64,000 bases of DNA from Chloroflexota bacterium (GTDB lineage: Bacteria; Chloroflexota; Dormibacteria; Dormibacterales; Dormibacteraceae). Shown here in pieces: positions 31,719 to 40,581 of this stretch (its first letter is position 1; each line of letters starts with the position of its first letter). A program made the translations under genes and the position numbers. Under the pieces are notes generated by a model. That model was not told the DNA's origin and did not search any database. It saw nothing but the letters and a program-made list of their open reading frames with translations. Where the stretch lies: contig VBGR01000032.1 of NCBI GenBank assembly GCA_005880695.1, positions 56,592-120,591 on the forward strand. Direction: 5' to 3'.

Positions 31719-33059
31719 ATGACTGGCCGGCCCGTCACGCGCGTGGAGCTGGAGCTGGAAGTGACGGCTGCCCGCCAGGCGCTGGACCACCTCTCCGAGG
31801 TAGCGCGGGACCCGGCCCTGAGCCAGAACGGGCTATCTCGCACGGTGGAGCAGCTCGAGGCCGCGATCGAAGAGCTGGCCGTAGCGGCGGAGGAGCTGCA
31901 AAGCGCCAGGTCCCGGAGCGTCGAGCTCGCGCAGGAAGCCGGGCGCGAGCGGCTGCGCTACAAGGAGCTCTTCGAGCTGGCCCCCGACGGCTACCTGGTC
32001 ACCGACGGCGACGGCGTGATCCAGGAGGCCAACCGGGCGGCGGGTCAGCTGCTTGGCGTCGGGCCCGACCTGCTCCATGGCAAGCCGCTCGTGCTCTTCT
32101 TTCCGGAGGAAGATCGCGCGGCCTTCCACCGCCGGCTGCGGACTCTTCATTCCTCGAAGATGGTTTCCGAGTGGGAGGCCCGGCTGGTTCCCCGCGGGGG
32201 CGAGGCTCGCCCGGTCAGCATCCGCTGCGGCGGCAGCCAGGCGGAACCGACGGCCGCGCTGCGCTTCTTGATCCATGACCTCACCGCGGTCCAGCGAGCC
32301 GAGGAACGTGAAAAGGCCACGCTGCGTGAGCACAGCCAGCGGATGGCATCTCTCGAGCGCACCAAGTCAGACTTCTTGAGGCTCGCATCGCATGAGCTGC
32401 GCGGGCCGCTGGCGGTCCTCCGTGGCTACCTCTCGATGATGAGCGACGGATCCCTCGGCAAGCTACCGCCAAAGGCGGGCAAAGCGCTGCCGGTGATGGC
32501 GGCCAAGCTCCACCAGATGCAGAGGCTGATCGCCGAGATGCTGGATTCGGCGAGGCTCGAGGACAGCCGCCTGGAGCTGCGGAAGGAAACCTTCGACCTG
32601 GTGCCCGTCGTGCGCAACTCGGTCGAGGTCCTCCTGCCGACAGCCGGTAAACACCACGAACTGCGGATCAGGGCCCCTCGCCAGTTCAGCGTGCACGCCG
32701 ACCAGGGACGGGTGGAGACGATCCTGGCCAACCTCCTGGACAACGCCATCAAATACTCCCCTGACGGCGGTCGGGTGGAGATCCAGGTCGCCGGCTCCAA
32801 CGCGGAGGCGCTGGTTTCGGTGACCGATCCTGGCGTCGGCATCGCGTCGGAGGACCTAAGCACCGTGTTCCGGCCTTTCGGCCGCGTGGTGACGCCTGAC
32901 AACAGCCACATTGGCGGCACCGGCCTCGGCCTCTACCTCTGCCGCGAGCTGGCGCGCATGCATGGCGGTGAGCTGGAGCTGGCGTCGAAGCCTGGCGTCG
33001 GAACTACAGTGACGCTTCGCCTGCCGCGAGCGGCGGCGGCGAGCGCACGGACCGCCTAG
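31719..33059 (+). CDS. PAS domain histidine kinase, soluble
   Basis: The 446-residue protein has an N-terminal helical stretch (1-75), a PAS domain (about 80-195, FELAPDGYLVTDGDGVIQEAN) and a HisKA dimerisation helix with the phospho-acceptor His in RLASHELRGPLAV near residue 226. The ATPase domain follows, with LLDNAIKYSP, TDPGVGI and GTGLGLYL. No membrane helix is present, so it senses a cytoplasmic signal. A response regulator is not encoded next to it. It follows the CheR gene by 54 bp and may respond to it. A short inverted repeat (ACAGG-GAT-CCTGT, 31705-31717) lies directly before the ATG. Confidence 0.85.
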   Translation: MTGRPVTRVELELEVTAARQALDHLSEVARDPALSQNGLSRTVEQLEAAIEELAVAAEELQSARSRSVELAQEAGRERLRYKELFELAPDGYLVTDGDGVIQEANRAAGQLLGVGPDLLHGKPLVLFFPEEDRAAFHRRLRTLHSSKMVSEWEARLVPRGGEARPVSIRCGGSQAEPTAALRFLIHDLTAVQRAEEREKATLREHSQRMASLERTKSDFLRLASHELRGPLAVLRGYLSMMSDGSLGKLPPKAGKALPVMAAKLHQMQRLIAEMLDSARLEDSRLELRKETFDLVPVVRNSVEVLLPTAGKHHELRIRAPRQFSVHADQGRVETILANLLDNAIKYSPDGGRVEIQVAGSNAEALVSVTDPGVGIASEDLSTVFRPFGRVVTPDNSHIGGTGLGLYLCRELARMHGGELELASKPGVGTTVTLRLPRAAAASARTA

Positions 33060-33227
33060 CGCCTGAGCGGCGGACCGTCACCTGGCCGGGTCGGCTCTCT
33101 GGATCACCCGACAGATTCGTTCCTGCGTCGTCACCGACCTGACGCGGCGCGGGGAGGACTCGCCGGGTACGGGATGGTGAACGTGGAAGAGGCAATTCGC
33201 CACAATTTGACGTCGAACTGGCGTGAT

Positions 33228-33262
33228 TGCATGAATATGCATCGTCAAGGCATTTTCATGCA
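33228..33262. promoter_or_regulatory. inverted repeat in the gap before PEP carboxylase 3' end
   Basis: TGCATGAA (33228-33235) and TTCATGCA (33255-33262) are perfect complements separated by 19 nt. They lie in the 255-bp convergent gap (33060-33314) between the kinase and ppc genes, where I find no convincing gene. The local sequence is richer in A and T than the rest. Role unknown. Confidence 0.3.
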
Positions 33263-33314
33263 GCCAAAATGGACTCCAGGAGCCAGTTTGGGTGCTTACA
33301 TCGAGCCGTCCAAC

Positions 33315-35957
33315 CTAGCCGGTGTTCTGGAGGCCTGCCGCGACCCCGTTCACCGTCAGCAGCACGAGATCGGCCAGGCGCCCCTTCTCCCCGCCCTGCC
33401 GGAGCTCGCGCAGGAAGCGCAGTTGAAGGAAGGAGAGCGCATCGACATAGGGGTTGCGCAGGTCAACGGCCCGTCGTAGCACCGGCCGTCCGGCCAGCAT
33501 CCGGTCATGCCCGGTGACTTCCATCACCAACCGGCGCGAGAGCCTGAACTCGTCCCGGATCAGCTCGACCAGGTCGGCCCGGTCGCCCAGCCTGAGGTAG
33601 AGGCCGGCGATCATCGGGTCCGCCTTGGCCAGGCTCATCTCGGCGTTGTCGAGCAATGAGCTGAAGAAGGGCCACGCCGCGTTCATCTGCCGGAGCCGCT
33701 CCCCGCCGTAGCGCCGGCTGACCGCCTCCAACCCGCTGCCAAGGCCGTACCAGCCGGGCAGGTTGCAGCGGTTCTGCGTCCAGGCGAAGACCCAGGGGAT
33801 CGCACGCAAGGCTTCGAGGTCGCCGGCCTCCCCGCCCGGGCGCCGGGCCGGTCGGGAGCCGAGGCGCAGGTGACTGATCTCTTCGAGCGGGCTGACGCGG
33901 CCGAAGAAGTCGGCGAAGCCAGGGCGATCGAGCAGGTCGCGGTAGGCCGCTTCGGACGCTTGCGCCATCAGGGCCGCCTCTTCGGCGAACTTCCTCTCCG
34001 CCTCCGCCAGCGCCGCCTCGTGCTCCGGCGTCGACGCCGTCAGCACGGCGCTCGCGACCTGCTCCAGATGACGCAGGCCGATGCTCAGGTTGCCGTAGCG
34101 CCCGAAGATGACCTCGCCCTGTTCGGTGACCTTGAACCGGCCCGCGACCGAGCCCGGCGCCTGGCCTCGAATCGCCCGGCCTGCCGGACCGCCGCCCCGC
34201 CCCACCGCTCCGCCCCGGCCATGAAACAACGTCAGGTCCACGCGGTTGGCGCGAGCCCAGCCCGCCAGGTCCGTCTGGGCCCGGTAGAGGGCGAGATTGG
34301 CGGCCAGGAAGCCCACGTCCTTGGTCGCGTCGGAGTAGCCGAGCATGACTTCCAGGCGCCGCCCGCGGCTTTCGATCCATTGCCGCCATTCGGGTAGGTC
34401 GAGCAGGCCGTCGAGCACCCCGGTTGCCTTCTCGAGGTCTGACCGGGACTCGAAAAGCGGCACCGGGTCCACCTGCAAGGTGCCGTCGGGGACGGCCTGC
34501 CTGGCCAGAGTCAGAACCGCCAGCACATCGTCGGGCCGGCGCGTGAAGCTGACCACGTAGCGGCGGCAGGCCTCCAGGCCCCAGCGTGCCTGAAGCTCGG
34601 CCATGACGCGAAATGTCTCGAGAACCTGACGCGACTCTTCCGATAGGGGCTGGCCAGACGCAAGCTCGTCGAGGGCTGCCTGGAGGACCAGGCTGTGCTG
34701 GCGGACCTCCAGCGAAGCCAGGTGGAAACCGAAGGTCTGCGCCTGCCAGACCAGGTGCTGGAGCTCGCCGTAGGCAAGCCGAGGCGCTTCCGCCCTGACG
34801 AGAGAGTCCTGCACCAGCGCGAGATCGGCCAGATAGGCATCCACTTCCGGATAGGCGGCCGCTTCCCGCAACCGCGTCGCCCGAAGCCGCTCGGCTGCGT
34901 GCAGGAGCTTGCGGCGGTGCGGCTCGCCGGGTGAGCGCTGCCGGATCTCCGCGGCGCGCCTGCCGAGGCCGGCCTCGTCTTGGGAAAGCGAAGCGAGCAG
35001 CTCGGCCGAGGGCGGCGTGGAATCCTGGGAGACGGTCAGCGAACGGCCGACCCTGCGAGTCGCGGCCTCCAGCCCCAAGAGGATGTGCTCGGCCTGGACC
35101 TCGAGCGTGGCCCGGGTCACTTCGTGGTCGACGGCCGGGTTGCCGTCCCGGTCGCCGCCGACCCAGGTGCCCCAGCGCACAAAGGCGGGGAAGGCAGGCG
35201 GTCGCCGCCCACTTTCGTCTGGGCCGGCGAGGGCCCGGTCGAGCTCTCGATAGAGCAGCGGTACGAGCCGGAAAAGCGTCTCGTCGAAGATCGACATGAG
35301 GCTGCGGACCTCGTCGAGCGGATCGGGTCGCTCCTGCCGCAGCTGAGCGGTCCGCCAGAGGATCGTCACGTGTTCTCGGAGGCCGCGTTCCGCGTCAGCC
35401 CGCTCGCCCGCCGAGAGCCTGGAATCGTCCAGCCGCTCCACCAGCTCCCAGATCCGCCGCAGGGCGTCCACCACCGCCCGGCGGCGCGCCTCGGTCGGGT
35501 GGGCAGTGAGCACAGGTCGGATCTCGAGCTTCTCGAGGTGGCCGCGAAGCGCAGCCTCGCCCTGAGCCGCCTGCAGCTCGGCCACGGTGACGGCCAGCGA
35601 TTCGGGCACCGACGCTTGCGCCTGGCTGCGCGCGCGAAGCGTGCGCACGCGGTGGCGCTCTTCGGCCAGGTTGACTAACTGGAAGTAGACGGTGAAGGCT
35701 CGCGCCACCGATTCGGCGCGACCCAGGTCGAAGCCATCGACCATTGCCACGACGCCGGCCAGCAGCTCCTCGGCTCGCGGGCCGCGCGTGTGGCGCAGTT
35801 CGATCGTGGCGTGCCGCAGCCGCTCGACGTCCGCCAGCAGCTCCGGTCCTTCCGCTTCGGCCAGGACCTGGCCGAGGATGGAGCCGAGCAGCCGGACCTC
35901 CGCGCGCAGCGGTGGGGGCATCTCCTCGACAGCTCCGCGCCGGGTGGCCTGTGACAT
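33315..35957 (-). CDS. ppc: phosphoenolpyruvate carboxylase
   Basis: The 880-residue enzyme adds bicarbonate to phosphoenolpyruvate to form oxaloacetate, replenishing the TCA cycle. The catalytic His motif TAHPTEARRR (near residue 152), GYSDATKDVGFLAANL (near 540) and FHGRGGAVGRGGGP (near 575) are all present, as is the C-terminal QNTG that binds the inhibitor aspartate. The length is normal for bacterial PEP carboxylase. It is a single-gene unit that reads away from the small gene at 36018, with 60 bp between the starts. Confidence 0.95.
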   Translation of the reverse strand: MSQATRRGAVEEMPPPLRAEVRLLGSILGQVLAEAEGPELLADVERLRHATIELRHTRGPRAEELLAGVVAMVDGFDLGRAESVARAFTVYFQLVNLAEERHRVRTLRARSQAQASVPESLAVTVAELQAAQGEAALRGHLEKLEIRPVLTAHPTEARRRAVVDALRRIWELVERLDDSRLSAGERADAERGLREHVTILWRTAQLRQERPDPLDEVRSLMSIFDETLFRLVPLLYRELDRALAGPDESGRRPPAFPAFVRWGTWVGGDRDGNPAVDHEVTRATLEVQAEHILLGLEAATRRVGRSLTVSQDSTPPSAELLASLSQDEAGLGRRAAEIRQRSPGEPHRRKLLHAAERLRATRLREAAAYPEVDAYLADLALVQDSLVRAEAPRLAYGELQHLVWQAQTFGFHLASLEVRQHSLVLQAALDELASGQPLSEESRQVLETFRVMAELQARWGLEACRRYVVSFTRRPDDVLAVLTLARQAVPDGTLQVDPVPLFESRSDLEKATGVLDGLLDLPEWRQWIESRGRRLEVMLGYSDATKDVGFLAANLALYRAQTDLAGWARANRVDLTLFHGRGGAVGRGGGPAGRAIRGQAPGSVAGRFKVTEQGEVIFGRYGNLSIGLRHLEQVASAVLTASTPEHEAALAEAERKFAEEAALMAQASEAAYRDLLDRPGFADFFGRVSPLEEISHLRLGSRPARRPGGEAGDLEALRAIPWVFAWTQNRCNLPGWYGLGSGLEAVSRRYGGERLRQMNAAWPFFSSLLDNAEMSLAKADPMIAGLYLRLGDRADLVELIRDEFRLSRRLVMEVTGHDRMLAGRPVLRRAVDLRNPYVDALSFLQLRFLRELRQGGEKGRLADLVLLTVNGVAAGLQNTG

Positions 35958-36017
35958 GCCCGAGATCCTACTGTCCTCCGGAACAGCACCTCGAGAGGCT
36001 GGGTTTCAAAGAGACGG

Positions 36018-36395
36018 ATGGCTGACTTCAGTCCGGAGGCGCTCGCAGCCGCCGCCAGGGAGCGCGAGGTCCAGCTGGTCACTACCGGCCGCAAGAGCGG
36101 TGAGCTTCGGCGGGTCGTCATCTGGCTGACGATCGACGGGCGCCGGCTTTTCATCCGGTCGGGCGGCGGCCTCAGCCGGCACTGGCCGCAGAACCTGCTG
36201 GCCGGCGGGCCGGCCGCGCTCCAGCTGCGCTCCCTGGAGATTCCGGTGCGAGCCCGGCACGTCACCGACTCCAGCGAGGCTCGCGCCATCTCCGGTTATG
36301 TGGCGCGCAAGTACGGCGCCTCCGTTCGGCGCTCGAGCGAGGGTGAGCCGCTCACCCCCGGTGAGCAGGCGACTTTCGAGCTACTCCCCGCCTAG
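36018..36395 (+). CDS. small split-barrel protein, FDOR/nitroreductase-like
   Basis: The 125-residue product resembles the small beta-barrel proteins of the deazaflavin/FMN-dependent (FDOR, DUF2255-like) group. The N-terminal helix is followed by LVTTGRKSGELRRVVIWLTID, a strand pair with RRLFIRSG, and WPQNLLAGGPAALQLRSL. The TGRKSG turn is typical of the cofactor-binding edge in this fold. The lineage also has an LLM/F420-type enzyme in this window, so F420 use is plausible, but the substrate is not known. It starts 60 bp from the divergent ppc gene and has no clear operon partner. Confidence 0.55.
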   Translation: MADFSPEALAAAAREREVQLVTTGRKSGELRRVVIWLTIDGRRLFIRSGGGLSRHWPQNLLAGGPAALQLRSLEIPVRARHVTDSSEARAISGYVARKYGASVRRSSEGEPLTPGEQATFELLPA

Positions 36396-36458
36396 GGAAG
36401 TGAGGCAGAATCTCCGAGCGCTGCGTTTGAAAGGGCCACTTATGATGGACGCCCTCAA

Positions 36459-37160
36459 ATGTTGTCGAGCCTAGCCAACCCTGAGCATTGGGTCCCACTC
36501 GCCGTCATCGGGCCGGCCATCGTGGCCGTCCTGGCGGTTGCCGAACTGCGTCCGGGCCCCTGGATCCTGCCCGGCGCCAAGGTGCTTGCGGTGGGCACTC
36601 TCCTGGCGGAGTTCTGCTGGTGGGGGGCCGCCATCGTGGAGCATCGCTGGTACCTCAAATACAACCTGCCGCTCCACCTCTGCGAGTTCGGCTCGTTCAT
36701 GCTCGCGGGAGCGCTCTGGTCCCGCCGCCGGCTGCTGGTCGAGATCAGCTACTTCTGGGGCGTCGGTGGCACGCTGCAGGGCCTTTTCACCCCGGACATA
36801 CCAAGTCACTTCCCGTACTTCGTCTACTTCCAGTACTACGTCGAGCACGGCTTTATCGTGCTCGGCGCTTTCTACCTCGTGATCGCGATGCGGATCTTTC
36901 CGGCGCCCGGCGCCGTGCTCCGGGTGTCCACTTTCACCGCAGCCTATGCCGTGGTGGTGGGGCTGGTCGACTACGTCACCGGCGGCAACTACCTGTTCCT
37001 GCGCCGGATTCCGGCCACCGGCACGCTCTTCGACTACCTCGGGCCCTGGCCCTGGTACATCGTCAGCTGCACGATCCTGGCCGTGCTGATCTTCACCCTC
37101 CTGTATCTGCCTTTCCGAAACGCGAACCGGCTGCCGGTTGATCTCGCCCACGCTCAGTAG
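36459..37160 (+). CDS. YwaF-like (TIGR02206-type) integral membrane protein
   Basis: The 233-residue protein has six or seven membrane helices and matches the YwaF/TIGR02206 group. YNLPLHLCEFGSFM sits in the second or third helix, then FWGVGGTLQGLFTPDIP and FQYYVEHGFIVLG. The conserved polar residues (HLC, and TPD at a helix end) lie within the membrane, but no function has been assigned to the family that I know of. TATGAT at 36441-36446 lies 12 nt before the ATG. The next gene begins with TTG 23 bp before its stop. Confidence 0.75.
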   Translation: MLSSLANPEHWVPLAVIGPAIVAVLAVAELRPGPWILPGAKVLAVGTLLAEFCWWGAAIVEHRWYLKYNLPLHLCEFGSFMLAGALWSRRRLLVEISYFWGVGGTLQGLFTPDIPSHFPYFVYFQYYVEHGFIVLGAFYLVIAMRIFPAPGAVLRVSTFTAAYAVVVGLVDYVTGGNYLFLRRIPATGTLFDYLGPWPWYIVSCTILAVLIFTLLYLPFRNANRLPVDLAHAQ

Positions 37161-38727
37161 AGCCGTCCGCGGGCGGCGGCCCAGCGCGTTAGTCGACCTG
37201 GCGCGCCTGCTGCCGAAGGACGGGCTCGGGCTCTACGCGAGCGGCGCCGACCTCTTCAGCAACGCGATCTTCGGCCGCGATTCGGCGATGGCCGCCGACT
37301 ACCTCCTGCGCCTGCGGCCGGACGTGGCCAGGGGGGTGATCTTGAAGCTGGCACAGCTCCAGGGCACGCGGCTGGCAGCGGCCGGTCCCGAGAGCAACGA
37401 GGAGGAGCCAGGCAAGATCCACCACGAACATCGGCGCCTATACGTCGACGGCCGCCGAGTCCGGCATCGCTCCGCCAGGATCCTGCAGCAGCTGTCCGCT
37501 ATCTGGGGCGGGGAGAAGACGTCGCTGACCTATTACGGCAGCACCGACGCGACGCCCCTCTTCGTGCGCACGGCTGTCCGCTACTGCAAGCACCGCGGGG
37601 ACGCGATCCTGGGCGAGCCGGTGGTCCGCCGTGACGGGACCCGGGTAACGGTCCGGGACAGCGTCCTTGCCGCCGTCGATTGGATCACCGGCAAGCTCGA
37701 CGAATCGCCGATCGGTTTGGTCGAGTTCCAGCGCCGCAATCCCAGCGGCATCCCGTTTCAGGTCTGGAAGGACTCCGGCACCTCCTACCTGCACCTCGAC
37801 GCGACCATCGCAAACTGGGACGCGCCCATCGCCGCCCTTGAGGTGCAGGCATATGCGTATGACGCGCTGATCGGCGCGGCTCACCTTTTCGGCGACTCCC
37901 AGCTGGCAGCCGGCTGGCGGGAGAGGGCACAAGCCCTGCGCGGCAACATCTTCAAGTGCTTCTGGATGCCCGGCGCCGGCTACTTCGCGATGGGTCTCGA
38001 TCGCAACGCGAGTGGAACCCCGCGCTGGATCGAGAGCATTGCGTCAAACGCGGCGCTGCTCCTGGACACCTCGATCTTCGACGGACTGCCTGATGCCGAG
38101 GAGTACATCGAAGCGGTGGCGCGCCGCGTCACAGGGCCGGAATTCCTGACCGAGGCCGGCATCCGTTGCCGATCGCTGAACGAAGAGGAGCTGGTCGACT
38201 TCCAGGACTACCACGGGACGTGGACCGTCTGGATGAAGGAAACCTTCGATGCTACGAGGGGGCTCTACCGCCAGGGCCTGCCAGCCCTCGCGAGCCAGCT
38301 GGCGGTGCGCTTGCTCAACGCGGTGAACACGGCAGGCGCCCACGTCGAGTTCCTTTATGTGAGCCCCGACCAGCGCGTGATGTACGACTTTCGGGGCCGG
38401 GATCCGCGCAGCTCGCAGGCGACCGAGATCGTCGCGACGAACGTGCCGGAGCAGCCGCTGGCGTGGACGCTGAGCGCCGCGTTGGCGTTGAAGTGGCTGC
38501 TTGGCTCCAAGCGCGATCTCTACGCGCCTGTGGACTGGTCGGGACCGCGTTCCTCTCGTCCCCAGCTTGATGCCCGGCTGCTGCGCGACACGCCGCGGCT
38601 GCCCCTGCTCAGCAGCGTGGACGAGTTCGCATCGGCGTACGAGCGGCGCGGCGACTTCGTCCTCAATCGTGCCCTTGGGCACGAGCGCGACCTGGCCGCC
38701 CGGGCGCGCCACCGAACCCGGGCCTGA
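37138..38727 (+). CDS. glycogen debranching-like glycoside hydrolase, (alpha/alpha)6 fold
   Basis: The 529-residue protein resembles the C-terminal amylo-alpha-1,6-glucosidase domain. FSNAIFGRDSAMAADYLLRLRP opens it, and KDSGTSYLHLDATIANWDAPIAALEVQAYAYDAL and FQDYHGTWTVWMKETFDA carry the likely acidic residues. It lacks the N-terminal glucanotransferase domain of long debranching enzymes. No signal peptide is seen, so it acts in the cytoplasm, perhaps on glycogen branches or on a related oligosaccharide. The TTG start at 37138 overlaps the upstream membrane protein gene by 23 bp. The exact substrate is uncertain. Confidence 0.7.
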   Translation: MISPTLSRAVRGRRPSALVDLARLLPKDGLGLYASGADLFSNAIFGRDSAMAADYLLRLRPDVARGVILKLAQLQGTRLAAAGPESNEEEPGKIHHEHRRLYVDGRRVRHRSARILQQLSAIWGGEKTSLTYYGSTDATPLFVRTAVRYCKHRGDAILGEPVVRRDGTRVTVRDSVLAAVDWITGKLDESPIGLVEFQRRNPSGIPFQVWKDSGTSYLHLDATIANWDAPIAALEVQAYAYDALIGAAHLFGDSQLAAGWRERAQALRGNIFKCFWMPGAGYFAMGLDRNASGTPRWIESIASNAALLLDTSIFDGLPDAEEYIEAVARRVTGPEFLTEAGIRCRSLNEEELVDFQDYHGTWTVWMKETFDATRGLYRQGLPALASQLAVRLLNAVNTAGAHVEFLYVSPDQRVMYDFRGRDPRSSQATEIVATNVPEQPLAWTLSAALALKWLLGSKRDLYAPVDWSGPRSSRPQLDARLLRDTPRLPLLSSVDEFASAYERRGDFVLNRALGHERDLAARARHRTRA

Positions 38728-38775
38728 CGGGTCTGCACGCAGCCTGCTGAACGGCGAGCCCTACCTCGCTCGTCG

Positions 38776-39645
38776 ATGCAACAGCCGATCCGCAACCTAC
38801 CTATGATCGCGGCCATGGGCTGGCGGCTGAGCGCTTTCGGAGACGAGGTGGCCGCCGGGCCCGCCGAGCAGGCGACGGCGCTGCGCGACCTGGGCATCCG
38901 GCACGTCGAGGTCCGGTCGGCCTGGAGCGTGAACGTGGTCGATCTGGGCAGCGAGCGGCTCGACCGGCTGGCCAGAGAGCTGGCGGCGGCCGGGATCGGC
39001 GTCTCCGCGATCGCCTCGCCGGTCGGAAAGAGCGAGCTGGGGGCTGACTTCGAGGCGGAGACGGCCAGGCTGGAAGCAGCTCTTGACGCCGCCGAGCGGC
39101 TCGGGTCTCAGCTCGTGCGGGTCTTCTCTTTCTATGTGCACGGGCGCCACGATTCGACCCGGGACGAGGTCTTGAGACGGCTCGACCGCCTGACCGGCCG
39201 GGCGGAGGCCCGGGGCGCCACCCTTGTGCACGAGAACGAGTCCTTCATCTACGGCGACACTCCAGAGCGCTGCCTGGAGCTCGTTGAGGCCATCGGGTCG
39301 CCGGCTTTCAAGATCGCGTTCGACCCGGCCAACTTCGTGCAGGTCGGCGCGGCGCCCTTCACCCGGGCCTGGCCGCTGCTCGCCCGCCATGTCGTCCACT
39401 TCCACGTCAAGGACGCCGTGGCAATCCCGGATGAGGCGACCCCGGAGGCGCTGATGGCCAGCGTCCGGCCGGCGGGCGAGGGCCAGGGCCAGCTCCGCGA
39501 GCTGCTCGGGGAGTTGGAAACGACCAGATACAGCGGTTTTCTCACGCTGGAGCCGCACCTCCAGGCCCGGCTGCCCGACCTGGACGGGGCCGCCCGGCTG
39601 CGGGTCGCCGCGGCAGCCTTGCAAGGCCTCCTGGTTCCCAGCTGA
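38776..39645 (+). CDS. sugar phosphate isomerase/epimerase (AP endonuclease 2-like TIM barrel)
   Basis: The 289-residue protein belongs to the xylose isomerase-like TIM-barrel group. Metal-binding residues are expected in LVHENESFIYGDTPE, FKIAFDPANFVQVG, VVHFHVKDAV and FLTLEPHL. Such enzymes interconvert keto and aldo sugars or epimerise them. It is the first gene of a four-gene set with an aldo/keto reductase, an amidohydrolase and an SDR, which together look like sugar acid catabolism. In-frame ATG codons at 38803 and 38815 are equally possible starts; the conserved part begins at residue 15 (WRLSAFGDE). Confidence 0.8.
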   Translation: MQQPIRNLPMIAAMGWRLSAFGDEVAAGPAEQATALRDLGIRHVEVRSAWSVNVVDLGSERLDRLARELAAAGIGVSAIASPVGKSELGADFEAETARLEAALDAAERLGSQLVRVFSFYVHGRHDSTRDEVLRRLDRLTGRAEARGATLVHENESFIYGDTPERCLELVEAIGSPAFKIAFDPANFVQVGAAPFTRAWPLLARHVVHFHVKDAVAIPDEATPEALMASVRPAGEGQGQLRELLGELETTRYSGFLTLEPHLQARLPDLDGAARLRVAAAALQGLLVPS

Positions 39646-40581
39646 TTGGATCCGCGCGCCACGGTCCGGCTCGGCCGGACCGACCTCCACGTCACCCGGC
39701 TCGGTCTCGGTTCGGCACCTCTGGGCATGCTCTTCCAGCCGGTCGAAGAGGAGGCAGCCCTGGCGGTCGTCGAGCGCGCACTGGAGCTCGGTGTCCGCCT
39801 CTTCGACACGGCGCCGCTCTACGGCTCTGGTCTGGCCGAGCGCCGCTTCGGCCGGGTGCTGGCAGGTCGCCCACGTGAATCCTTGGTGCTGGCAACCAAG
39901 GTGGGCAGGCTGATCCGAGGGGGCGAGCCGGTCTTCGACTTCAGCTACGAAGGCGTCCAGCGCTCGCTGGCGGAGAGCCTGGAGCGCCTCCGGCTCGACC
40001 GGGTGGAGATCCTGCACATACACGACCCAGACGATCAGTTCAACGAAGCCCTGAGCGGCGCTTACCGCGCGCTGGCCGAGCTGCGCGAGGAGGGGGTGAT
40101 CGCGGCCGTTGGGGCCGGCATGAACCAGGCGCCGATGCTGGCCCGTTTCGCGCGGGAGGGCGACTTCGACTGCTTTCTGCTGGCCGGGCGCTACACCCTT
40201 CTGGACCAGTCCGGGCTGGAAGAGCTGCTGCCGCTCTGCCAGTCAAAGGACATCGCGGTGATCATCGGCGGCGTTTACAACAGCGGGCTGCTGGCCGATC
40301 CAAAACCTGGCGCCCCCTACGACTACAGGCCGGCGCCGGCGGCTCTGGTGAAAAAGGCGCGGAGTCTGGCGGCGGTCTGCGAGCGGCATGGCGTCCCGCT
40401 GAAGGCGGCAGCCATCCAGTTCCCATTCGGCCACCCGGCGGTCACGACGGTTCTGGCCGGCTCCCGTTCAGTCGCTGAGCTGGACGAGAACGCGCGCCTC
40501 CTGGAGTGGCCGATCCCGGCCGCGCTCTGGGCCGAGCTGAAGGCCGAGCATCTGCTGGACGTGGCAGTTCCAACGCCGTGA
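39646..40581 (+). CDS. aldo/keto reductase, L-fucose/aldose dehydrogenase-like
   Basis: The 311-residue NAD(P)-dependent TIM-barrel oxidoreductase resembles D-threo-aldose (L-fucose) 1-dehydrogenases. It opens VRLGRTDLHVTRLGLGSAPLG and has the catalytic Asp and Tyr in RLFDTAPLYGSGLAERRFG, Lys in LATKVGRL and His in ILHIHDPDDQ. It would oxidise the sugar to its lactone, which the amidohydrolase encoded next could open. The start is TTG directly after the stop of the previous gene, and its own stop overlaps the next start (GTGA), so all three genes are coupled. Confidence 0.8.
   Translation: MDPRATVRLGRTDLHVTRLGLGSAPLGMLFQPVEEEAALAVVERALELGVRLFDTAPLYGSGLAERRFGRVLAGRPRESLVLATKVGRLIRGGEPVFDFSYEGVQRSLAESLERLRLDRVEILHIHDPDDQFNEALSGAYRALAELREEGVIAAVGAGMNQAPMLARFAREGDFDCFLLAGRYTLLDQSGLEELLPLCQSKDIAVIIGGVYNSGLLADPKPGAPYDYRPAPAALVKKARSLAAVCERHGVPLKAAAIQFPFGHPAVTTVLAGSRSVAELDENARLLEWPIPAALWAELKAEHLLDVAVPTP

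Noticed and set aside
33174..33479. 101-codon plus-strand frame into the PEP carboxylase end
   Set aside because: More than half of it is antisense to ppc and no ribosome binding site or domain is visible.
38797..40023. 408-codon minus-strand frame over the sugar genes
   Set aside because: It spans two coupled plus-strand genes and shows no domain.
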